Virus record (IMG/VR): IMGVR_UViG_3300042478_001659
Location: 1-20,602 of that record
Length of the DNA: 20,602 nt
Direction: 5' to 3' (one strand)
Origin: a virus
The notes below the pieces were generated by a model that saw only the letters and a program-made list of their open reading frames with translations, made no database searches and was not told the origin of the DNA. Numbering within the stretch: position 1 is the first letter of the stretch; every line of letters begins with the position of its first letter. Below, piece by piece: positions 1 to 7,674 of the stretch. A program made the position numbers and the translations under genes.

Positions 1-1
1 T

Positions 2-1114
2 CAGATTGTCATAACAAATTCAACAAATAGAGGATATGAAAAGTCTGAAGGATTTGTTTTTCAAACAGCAACTGGAACTGGCGAGATAGTTATAACGGCA
101 AGTAGTGGAACTCTTAATGCGATTGAAAACTATTACTCAGGATATACATTCTACGTAACAAGCGTATTTGGTAATGACTCGAGGTCTTACGTAGTAGATA
201 CTTATACTTACGATCCTGCTTCAAAAAGAGCAGTCATTACGTTAACCGAAGCACCGGATTATACCGTTCTTACTGACTCCGCTTCTTACAAACTATTACC
301 TCGCATTGAAATAAAGGGCGATGGAACTGGAGCAGTTGGGCTAGCCGATGTGTCGGCAAATGGTTCTATAATAGGTGTCACAATGCTGTCCAAAGGTTCT
401 GGTTATAAGAATGCAACCGCGTTTGTTCCAGACCCGTTTTCTTTCGACCCAAATTCGCTAAACTCTCTTAATGAAAGAGCTATACTAAGACCAATTCTTT
501 CTTCGGCTGGTGATCATGCTTCGAACTTAATCGATGAACTTATGTGCAGGCACATTCTTGCGTACACGACTCTTACGGAGACAGACAACTTTACAGTTCC
601 AGCTACAAACGACTTCACGAGCATTGGTATTGTTAAGAACCCTGAGTTTAAAAATGCAGGAAACAATGACATATTTGATAACCGTATAGAACTAGCTCTT
701 GACAGTCACTCTCTTTCTGTAAATGAAATAGTTACACAGATAGAAACGGATGTTAATAGTTCATTCTATAACGAGGTAATATTTAGCGGTAAAGTTCATC
801 AAGTTTCAAATAACTTTGTGTATATATGTGAGTACATGGGGCCGTATCCAAATTCCTCTTCATTTGCAAACACTGATTTTAGCGACATCTCGCTTAACAT
901 AAATCTGCCGATAAGATCTGCAGACAATCAAATACTTAATATAAATACAGATAACGATCCAGAGTATCCACTAGAATATGACATAGATTACCCAGGGTTT
1001 TCAATATCACCATATGTTCAGAGAACTGGAGAAGTTTACTATATGAATAGCTTCTTTCCAATTACGAGAACTGAAGAGTCAAGGGAACGATTTAAGATAC
1101 TTCTTGAATTTTAA
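2..1114 (+). CDS. Baseplate wedge protein, gp8-like (5' end missing)
   Basis: The reading frame is open from base 2 without a stop, so this is the last 370 residues of a gene that begins before the window. A GTG at 350 could look like a start, but the upstream codons read as ordinary protein and are kept. Around residues 105-130 there is a Gly-rich beta hairpin pattern (GDGTGAVG ... GSIIGVTMLSKGSGY) common in baseplate and tail proteins of marine T4-like phages. The C-terminus (GEVYYMNSFFPITR followed by a charged ERFKILLEF end) resembles the end of T4 gp8-type baseplate wedge proteins as I remember them, including the PITR stretch. Gp8 sits in the outer baseplate wedge between gp7 and gp10. 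The next gene starts 10 bases later and is a DUF4815 virion protein, which fits baseplate gene order in this group. The gp8 name rests on remembered motifs and context. Structural identity is safer than the exact gene. Confidence 0.6.
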   Translation, partial: QIVITNSTNRGYEKSEGFVFQTATGTGEIVITASSGTLNAIENYYSGYTFYVTSVFGNDSRSYVVDTYTYDPASKRAVITLTEAPDYTVLTDSASYKLLPRIEIKGDGTGAVGLADVSANGSIIGVTMLSKGSGYKNATAFVPDPFSFDPNSLNSLNERAILRPILSSAGDHASNLIDELMCRHILAYTTLTETDNFTVPATNDFTSIGIVKNPEFKNAGNNDIFDNRIELALDSHSLSVNEIVTQIETDVNSSFYNEVIFSGKVHQVSNNFVYICEYMGPYPNSSSFANTDFSDISLNINLPIRSADNQILNINTDNDPEYPLEYDIDYPGFSISPYVQRTGEVYYMNSFFPITRTEESRERFKILLEF

Positions 1115-1124
1115 GGAAAAATAA

Positions 1125-4100
1125 ATGCCAATTAATAAAGACCTGAATGTTGCGCCGTACTTTGATGATTTTGATATAACGAATCAGTTCCATCGCGTGC
1201 TTTTTAAACCGTCTTACGCGGTTCAAGCTAGAGAATTGACTCAGATGCAAACGATTCTTCAGAATCAGATCGAGCAGTTTGGTGATAATATATTTAAAGA
1301 AGGATCTATCATAAAGGGATGCAACTTTACAGAGTTATCAGACTTAAACTACGTTAAGCTTACGGATGTTACTGGATTTGACCCAACTCAATATGTTGGA
1401 TTTACAGATACGGTCACTATAAGCGGTGTTGATTACGTAAGAGATAACACATACGAACTCGAAGGAGTTGTGACAGGAGTCCGAGCGACCGTCTTAGCTG
1501 CGACGCGTGGTTTTGAAACAAGAAACCCAGATCTTAACACGTTCTTTATTAACTACAAAACAACATCTTCTGGAAATAAAGTCTTTCAGGCTGGCGAAAG
1601 ACTTAGAATATACAAAGTAAGTGTGTACGAACAAGGAACGAGCATCAATAGAGACGAAACAGAAGTTCTGACTGATAAGACTATCAACGTTACTACGTTC
1701 GCTGGGGCAGTTGGCAACTCTTTCGGACTTAAATCTGCGCCAGGTATCATATTCCAAAAGGGTCACTTCCTATACGCTGAAGAGCAGCTTGTAATTGTTT
1801 CAAAGTATACGAATGTACCGAACAGTGTGTCGATAGGTTACACAGTTCAGGAAAGAGTAATTAATGCGTTCCAAGACTCGTCTCTATATGACAATGCAAA
1901 CGGATCTTTTAACCAAAATGCTCCTGGCGCAGATAGACTAAAACTTATTCCAATACTTACAGCTCTTCCAACTTCTGAAGCTGATGCTGACACTACATTC
2001 TTTACTCTTACACGCTATGTAAACGGTAATGCAGTTCTTCTTAGAGACGTATCACAGTATAACATTTTAGGCGAAGAGATGGCTCGTCGCACGTATGAAG
2101 AATCTGGTGACTACATTGTCAATGACTTTCAAACTACAGTCGTAAGAAGAGATGGTAATCTAAAAGCTTCTATCGGAAGTGGAGTCGCGTATGTTAAGGG
2201 TCATAGAGTAGAAAATCTTAGAGAGATTTTCCTCGATATAGATGACATATCGGAAGCTTCGGTTGATGATAGAGCAAATCAGGGCGTATCTTTTAACTAT
2301 GGCGGGTACCTTGACATACTCGATACTAGCGTAGGAGGCGTAGTCCCATTAGGAACATTTGCAACCGTTTCTCTCAGAGACGGTGGAAACTCTGTCCTAG
2401 GAACTGCGAGAGTTCGTAACATCACTGATACCAAAATCTTCCTGTTTGATGTTAGATTGTCGGGTGCTAATCAGATATCGCAAGTGGAAAGAGTTGTTGG
2501 AACTTCCGGGTACATACCAGTTGCAAACAATTCTGTTATAAAAGAAACAAGTTCTTCATCAATGGTATTTGACACGGGAATGCTGAGTCTTAAATCTACT
2601 AGCAACCTGTCAATTCCAGTAAGAGCAAGAAAAACTATTACTGGAACTGCTACTACTTTTAACATCACGCCTGACGCTGGCGAAGATTTTAATCTAGAGA
2701 ATGATGATATACTCTTTGTAGATAACACAAGTACTAGAAGAGATGTGACTAGTGCTGTTCTATCTGGTGCTGACCTCCAAGTCACCCTTGGTTCTACACC
2801 ATCGACTCCTTCTACGATCTATTACAATAAGAGAATTACTAGTGCAAGCCCGTTTACGAAAGTTAGCGCTGAACTATATGTTAAGTGCACCTTCGCAAAT
2901 AACGACATCGTATCATCCACAACTAGATATAATCTAGGTTTTCCAGATGTGTATGAGATCGTCTCTATTACAGACTCAGAAAGCAAAACTGTTACTTCTA
3001 GCTTTAAGCTTAAAACCAACCAAAGAGATAACTTCTACGATCATTCTTATATAGAATATATTCCTGGAAGACCAGTACCCGCGGCCGGTTTAATGACAGT
3101 TCGTTTTAAAGCATTTAAACTAAACGACACAACAGGAAGCTACTTCTTTACTGTAGATAGTTACCCTGGTGCTGTCGCCAAGAATAAGATACAGCCGTTC
3201 GTTTCATCTTCAGGAAAGGTCTATAATCTCAGAGACTGTCTTGACTTTAGACCATACGTACAACCGCTATCGCCGGCCACATATATAAATGCGGCTGTTC
3301 TTGGTACAGCGCCAACTGTAAGCAATGGATCAACAGGTGTTAACGTTGCGCCGAGCTTCTCCGGTTCATATACGATACTTACACCATCTCACGATCAGTT
3401 TGGAGAGATAGACTACGAGTTCTACCTAAACAGAACCGATGCGGTAATTCTTGACTCTTATGGCAGAATATCATTGTTAAGAGGAACGGAAGTAGAGAAT
3501 TCTATTCCGCCAATCATATCTGGCGATCAGGTTAAGATCGCGGAAATATTCGTACCAGGAGCGCCAGCACTTACACCAGAAGAAGCTGACGAACAGGATA
3601 GACCTCAGTATGCTGTGCAGATCGTTCCTAAAGGTACAAAATCTTATCGTATGAAAGATATCGAAAACTTAGAAAAGAAGATCGACAGCTTAGAGTATTA
3701 TGTTCTGCTGAACACCCTAGAAGCCGATACAAAAAATCTAAACATTGTTGATGAAAACGGTCTAGATCGTTTTAAGAACGGCATCATAGTTGATCCCTTT
3801 AACGATCTTAGTATAGCCAACCTAGAGAATGTGGAATTTAATGCTGCGCTGGACTTTACAGAACAATCGCTTATGCCATCTGTAAAAACATTCCCGTTAA
3901 ACCTTAAGTATAAGTCTGCATCTTCTGCGACGCTGTTCCCAACCACGTCAAATGCAAAGGTCGGAACACTTCAGAGAAACACCGACGTATCCATCATATC
4001 GCAACCCTACGCCACAGAATTTAGAAACTGCGTAAGTAACTTCTATTCATATCGTGGCATTGGCGAAATAGAACCGGAATACGACGCAGTCTATGATACT

Positions 4101-6404
4101 GTCACTAACCCAGTTAATATAGGTTTGAATAGAAGACGCTTAACTGTGTCGACTGCCGCTACACAAGAGCTTAATCCGTTAACGTCAACCGCTATTCAAG
4201 CCAACACAAATAACACGAACCAACGCCGCGTTGGCGATTTTGTTACGAACTTTACATTTAATCCATTCATGAGAGGCCGTGACATTAATATATACATGTC
4301 TGGTCTTCGCCCTAACACTCGCCACTATTTCTTCTTTGATGAAGAAGATGTGAACCAATTTGTGTTCCCAGGAAGCAATGTTAACTCCCCGAGTGAAATA
4401 AGAAGACGCGGTGTTGCTAACGCGGCGGTCGAAACAGATGCGAACGGCGTCTTGAGGGCGGTGTTTAGTCTACCATCATCAAGGTTCTATGTTGGAGACA
4501 GAAAACTAGAAGTAGTTGACGTTGACACGCACGCTGCGATTGATAGCGCCAGCACATCGTATGGTTTTGTAACCTATAGAGCATATAACTTCTCTGTAGA
4601 AAAAGCATCTTTAACAGTCTCAACTCGCCGTGCAGCTTCTACTGCAACAACAACCACGGATAGAAATGTTACAAGAAGACCAACTGAAGGTGATCGCGGG
4701 CGAGACCCGTCGCCAGATCCAATTGCTCAGACCTTCTTCATAAAATCTGGCATGGGTCTTGGATCTGACACTGTATTTGTCTCTAAAATAGATCTGTTCT
4801 TCAAGAGAAGAAGTAATATAAACGGCGTAAATGTTGAATTAAGAGAAGTTATAAATGGTTATCCTTCATATGACGTGATACCGTTCTCTAAAGTACACCT
4901 AACTCCATCAGAAGTACTTACTTCAGATGATGCTTCTGTCGAAACAACGGTAACTTTTAATGCCCCAGTTCGTCTTGATGTTGAAAAAGAATATGCAGTA
5001 GTCGTAATACCAGATGCAGCCGATCCTGACTATCTAATCTTTACATCAAAGGTTGGTGGAGTTGATCTAACACCAGGCGCGAATCAAGGACTTCCAATCG
5101 TCCAAGACTGGGGTGATGGTGTTCTATTCACATCTACAAACAATCGCGCGTGGAAGTCATATCAAGACGAGGACATTAAGTTTGTACTGTATCGCCATAA
5201 CTTCAATGCAAGTGCTGGCACTATCACACTTACAAATGATGACCACGAGTTTATCTCAACAGAGAACAACATCGGAACATTTAAAGTTGGAGAGACCGTA
5301 TACAAGCTTGAGTCTAAAGACGGGACTACTGGAGCTAACTTAAGCACCGTTTCCGGAAATAATCAGATCAGCGGAACGAATCTTTCAGCCACATATTCTG
5401 CCGGCGACTTTGTTCTGATAAGCAACGGTACTACAAACAGACAGATCTTTAAAGTTGTTAGCGCAAACTCTACAGTGATAGTTGCGGATAGACCATCATA
5501 TTTCACGGATAGTACAAGTGGTTTACCGATTACAATGGGTATACTTCGTCACTATGACTTTAGATATCCGGATTTTATCATTCTCGAAGAATCTTCTGCA
5601 ACTTCTACACGAAAGTTTGCTGCCGGTAACACAGTGTACGGATTTGATAGCGCTGCAGCTGCGACGATAACCACGGTTGATAACGTTGAGTTCAGCTACA
5701 TTCAGCCAATGATTCATAGAACGAACGATAGCGTAACCGCAACGACTCTATCTGGAACACTCGTCGATCCAGCCAACCCGTCAAACACATATAGCTTGCC
5801 GATGCAATTCAATGACAAGGCGTTGTTTAGTAAGACCGGCATGGTTGTGTATAGTAAGTCTAATGACATCGCAAGAGAAAAGACTCTAGACCTTACGGTG
5901 TCTATGTCTAACAACTCGAATGTCACTTCGTCTCCTTTCATTGACATCGAGACTGCGTCCATTCTTGCTTATCAGTGGAAGATCACCAACGATTCGACAA
6001 CTACTTCTAAGTACATATCTAAAACCGTAGAATTGGCTGAAAACCTAGATGCAGAAGATTTCCGTATCTATGTAACAGGATACAGACCACGTGGTACAGA
6101 TATCGCAGTATACATCAAAGTGCAATCAGCAGATGACCCAACTGTGTTCGAAACGAACGATTGGATAGAGTTAGAACTTACTGGTGGAGTTAATCTATAT
6201 TCATCTGTAAGCAATGTTAATGACTTTAAAGAGTATGTGTATCAAGTATCTAACACCAATAAAAACTTAGGTGTGATTACATATACGAATGGTATTGGAA
6301 CCTTTGAAGGTTATCGCAGATTTGCAATAAAGATAGAGTTACTCTCCGAAGATATCTTTAAAGCGCCAAGACTTCTAGACTACAGAGGAATATCACTAAC
6401 ATGA
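1125..6404 (+). CDS. Giant virion structural protein with DUF4815 domain
   Basis: This 1759-residue protein opens with the hallmark of the DUF4815 family seen in marine T4-like phages: near residues 12-65 it has YFDDFD, FHRVLFKPSYAVQARELTQ and QTILQNQIEQFG followed by FKEGSIIKG. Around residues 842-890 lies a short coiled coil (MKDIENLEKKIDSLEYY) followed by DENGLDRFKNGIIVD, a conserved block in these proteins. From about 1195 to 1310 there is a beta-rich section beginning PIAQTFFI with FFKRRSN and a VNGYPSYDVIPFS-like segment, also typical. Family members are virion proteins of the baseplate or tail-fibre base. A gp10-like role in attaching fibres is plausible but not shown. An AAGGAAAA ribosome binding site lies just before the ATG, overlapping the stop of the gp8-like gene. 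The last four bases (ATGA) overlap the start of the next small gene. Family assignment is strong; exact position in the particle is unknown. Confidence 0.9.
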   Translation: MPINKDLNVAPYFDDFDITNQFHRVLFKPSYAVQARELTQMQTILQNQIEQFGDNIFKEGSIIKGCNFTELSDLNYVKLTDVTGFDPTQYVGFTDTVTISGVDYVRDNTYELEGVVTGVRATVLAATRGFETRNPDLNTFFINYKTTSSGNKVFQAGERLRIYKVSVYEQGTSINRDETEVLTDKTINVTTFAGAVGNSFGLKSAPGIIFQKGHFLYAEEQLVIVSKYTNVPNSVSIGYTVQERVINAFQDSSLYDNANGSFNQNAPGADRLKLIPILTALPTSEADADTTFFTLTRYVNGNAVLLRDVSQYNILGEEMARRTYEESGDYIVNDFQTTVVRRDGNLKASIGSGVAYVKGHRVENLREIFLDIDDISEASVDDRANQGVSFNYGGYLDILDTSVGGVVPLGTFATVSLRDGGNSVLGTARVRNITDTKIFLFDVRLSGANQISQVERVVGTSGYIPVANNSVIKETSSSSMVFDTGMLSLKSTSNLSIPVRARKTITGTATTFNITPDAGEDFNLENDDILFVDNTSTRRDVTSAVLSGADLQVTLGSTPSTPSTIYYNKRITSASPFTKVSAELYVKCTFANNDIVSSTTRYNLGFPDVYEIVSITDSESKTVTSSFKLKTNQRDNFYDHSYIEYIPGRPVPAAGLMTVRFKAFKLNDTTGSYFFTVDSYPGAVAKNKIQPFVSSSGKVYNLRDCLDFRPYVQPLSPATYINAAVLGTAPTVSNGSTGVNVAPSFSGSYTILTPSHDQFGEIDYEFYLNRTDAVILDSYGRISLLRGTEVENSIPPIISGDQVKIAEIFVPGAPALTPEEADEQDRPQYAVQIVPKGTKSYRMKDIENLEKKIDSLEYYVLLNTLEADTKNLNIVDENGLDRFKNGIIVDPFNDLSIANLENVEFNAALDFTEQSLMPSVKTFPLNLKYKSASSATLFPTTSNAKVGTLQRNTDVSIISQPYATEFRNCVSNFYSYRGIGEIEPEYDAVYDTVTNPVNIGLNRRRLTVSTAATQELNPLTSTAIQANTNNTNQRRVGDFVTNFTFNPFMRGRDINIYMSGLRPNTRHYFFFDEEDVNQFVFPGSNVNSPSEIRRRGVANAAVETDANGVLRAVFSLPSSRFYVGDRKLEVVDVDTHAAIDSASTSYGFVTYRAYNFSVEKASLTVSTRRAASTATTTTDRNVTRRPTEGDRGRDPSPDPIAQTFFIKSGMGLGSDTVFVSKIDLFFKRRSNINGVNVELREVINGYPSYDVIPFSKVHLTPSEVLTSDDASVETTVTFNAPVRLDVEKEYAVVVIPDAADPDYLIFTSKVGGVDLTPGANQGLPIVQDWGDGVLFTSTNNRAWKSYQDEDIKFVLYRHNFNASAGTITLTNDDHEFISTENNIGTFKVGETVYKLESKDGTTGANLSTVSGNNQISGTNLSATYSAGDFVLISNGTTNRQIFKVVSANSTVIVADRPSYFTDSTSGLPITMGILRHYDFRYPDFIILEESSATSTRKFAAGNTVYGFDSAAAATITTVDNVEFSYIQPMIHRTNDSVTATTLSGTLVDPANPSNTYSLPMQFNDKALFSKTGMVVYSKSNDIAREKTLDLTVSMSNNSNVTSSPFIDIETASILAYQWKITNDSTTTSKYISKTVELAENLDAEDFRIYVTGYRPRGTDIAVYIKVQSADDPTVFETNDWIELELTGGVNLYSSVSNVNDFKEYVYQVSNTNKNLGVITYTNGIGTFEGYRRFAIKIELLSEDIFKAPRLLDYRGISLT

Positions 6405-6577
6405 TAAGAGACGAAAGATCGAGAGCACTTATCAACGATGACCTGGCTGCTCTAAATAAATACAAAGTAGACAGGGATCGAGTGAGAAAGATAGAACAAA
6501 TCTATAAAGAGTTACCAGAGATAAGAAGAGTTCTTTCTTCCTTATGTGAAAGATTAGACAAGATAGAGAGCACATAA
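6401..6577 (+). CDS. Small charged helical protein (58 aa)
   Basis: An ATG at 6401 overlaps the stop of the DUF4815 gene in an ATGA arrangement and gives a 58-residue frame ending in TAA two bases before the next ATG, filling an otherwise empty gap exactly. The product starts MIRDERSRALINDD and is rich in Lys, Arg, Glu and Leu with heptad-like spacing (IEQIYKELPEIRRVL, LCERLDKIE), so it is probably one or two helices or a short coiled coil. No signal peptide or membrane segment is present. I do not recognise a family. Its coupling to the DUF4815 gene and position before a fibre gene suggest a small assembly factor or minor virion component, which is inference. The exact fit between two genes is the main evidence that it is real. 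Confidence 0.75.
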   Translation: MIRDERSRALINDDLAALNKYKVDRDRVRKIEQIYKELPEIRRVLSSLCERLDKIEST

Positions 6578-6579
6578 AC

Positions 6580-7602
6580 ATGGCAAAAACCGGTATAAGT
6601 CAGGTCACTACTTCGGACACGTTTCAACAATGGTTGGATAGGACCAACGACTTAGTAGATATAGTGAGTTCCGATGCTATGACGGCCTCAGCATTAGGCG
6701 ATACCACAACTGGTAATTCGACTCTGATTGGATCGTTCACTGCAAATACTGTGATTGCATTTAATACTTTGCGCGCTAATACCTTATCTCCTAAAGTAGG
6801 ATCGTCAGCAATAGAAGTTACGTCACCTGTAACAATTAATACACCAACACAAACGATTCAAACTCTTATAAGCACGAACGCACCTAGAGTGAATTATTCA
6901 AATGCTTCCGTGATATGGCAAGTTGGCTTTGAGTCAAACGCAAACACCAGTTTTATAGTTGACACTGGATCGGGAACTAGAAAACTTTCTGTATCTCCAT
7001 CTGGCGATCTTACTATTGCAGGAAATATGAATGTTGGAAACAATCTTGTTGTTGATAATAACCTTACTGTAACTGGAACGATAACTGGAAATATTTCTGG
7101 TGCAGTGACTGGAAATATAACTGGAAACGCAGCCACAGTCACAAACGGTGTATACACGATTGGCAACCAATCAATTGCTGGCATTAAGACATTTACTAAT
7201 AACACACCGAGTACTAGTAGGACGACTGGTTCTGTCGTCATCACGGGCGGTCTAGGTGTAAGCGGAGCTATTAACGCAGGTGGCGAGATCACGGCTTTTG
7301 CTACTTCTGATAGAGAATTGAAAACAAATGTAGAAAATATTACAGACGCTCTATCAAAGATTGAAAAACTGAATGGTGTTACTTTTAATTGGAATGACTT
7401 AGCTAAAGAAGTTGAGAGTAAAGATACTAGTGTTAAAGAAGTTGGTGTCATCGCTCAAGAAGTAAACCAAGTATTACCGGAAGTCGTAACAACTCGAGAA
7501 AACGGATACATGGCTGTTCGTTATGAAAAATTAGTACCGCTATTAATCGAAGCGATTAAAGAACTTCACGAAGAAATAAAAACTTTGAAGAATGGTAGTT
7601 AA
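6580..7602 (+). CDS. Fibre-like protein with C-terminal S74 chaperone domain
   Basis: This is a 340-residue protein. Its N-terminus (MAKTGISQVTTSDTFQQW) looks like the particle-binding end of short marine phage fibre proteins. The middle (about residues 140-235) is a run of short beta repeats of the form TGNI/TGAV, followed by the VVITGGLGVSGAINAGG pattern that often precedes S74 domains. The last 98 residues are a Peptidase_S74 / intramolecular chaperone domain: Ser243 in TSDRELKTN, with Lys248 five residues on, then GVIAQEVNQVLPEVV and a C-terminal helix. In this family (endosialidases, phage GA-1 neck appendage) the domain drives trimer folding and then cuts itself off at that Ser using a Ser/Lys pair. 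Both residues are present, so release of a roughly 11 kDa chaperone is expected. The start is fixed by the upstream stop two bases away. A role as tail fibre, whisker or appendage cannot be told apart. Confidence 0.85.
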   Translation: MAKTGISQVTTSDTFQQWLDRTNDLVDIVSSDAMTASALGDTTTGNSTLIGSFTANTVIAFNTLRANTLSPKVGSSAIEVTSPVTINTPTQTIQTLISTNAPRVNYSNASVIWQVGFESNANTSFIVDTGSGTRKLSVSPSGDLTIAGNMNVGNNLVVDNNLTVTGTITGNISGAVTGNITGNAATVTNGVYTIGNQSIAGIKTFTNNTPSTSRTTGSVVITGGLGVSGAINAGGEITAFATSDRELKTNVENITDALSKIEKLNGVTFNWNDLAKEVESKDTSVKEVGVIAQEVNQVLPEVVTTRENGYMAVRYEKLVPLLIEAIKELHEEIKTLKNGS

Positions 7603-7674
7603 AACTCTTTGTTCTCTAAATATCATGTTGGTATTTCTTCGATATAAATAAAAGAAAAAGGGATCTCGACAACC
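7603..7674 (+). other. Intergenic gap carrying a late promoter
   Basis: This 72-base AT-rich stretch is the largest clean gap within the structural region. It holds an exact TATAAATA (7643-7650) and a weaker CTAAATA-like variant near 7616. A purine-rich AAAGGGA lies about a dozen bases before the next ATG and is a rather distant ribosome binding site. No stable hairpin was seen. Confidence 0.6.
7643..7650 (+). promoter_or_regulatory. T4-type late promoter (TATAAATA)
   Basis: The octamer TATAAATA matches the late promoter consensus used by T4-like phages with the gp55 sigma factor and gp33/gp45 system. It lies about 25 bases before the ATG of the 854-residue fibre protein, in a true intergenic gap, and transcription would start a few bases downstream. 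In AT-rich DNA about one exact match per strand is expected by chance in a window of this size, so location is the main support. Confidence 0.65.

Noticed and set aside
940-947. TATAAATA late promoter inside the gp8-like gene
   Set aside because: The exact octamer lies within coding sequence, 178 bases before the next gene, and about one such match per strand is expected by chance. It was not listed as a promoter, though it could serve the DUF4815 gene.
350-1114. Separate 254-residue gene starting at GTG 350
   Set aside because: The same frame is open back to base 2 and upstream codons read as normal protein, so it is the end of a larger gene.
6894-7451. 185-residue minus-strand frame
   Set aside because: It is antisense to the fibre gene with a recognised S74 domain; no independent support.
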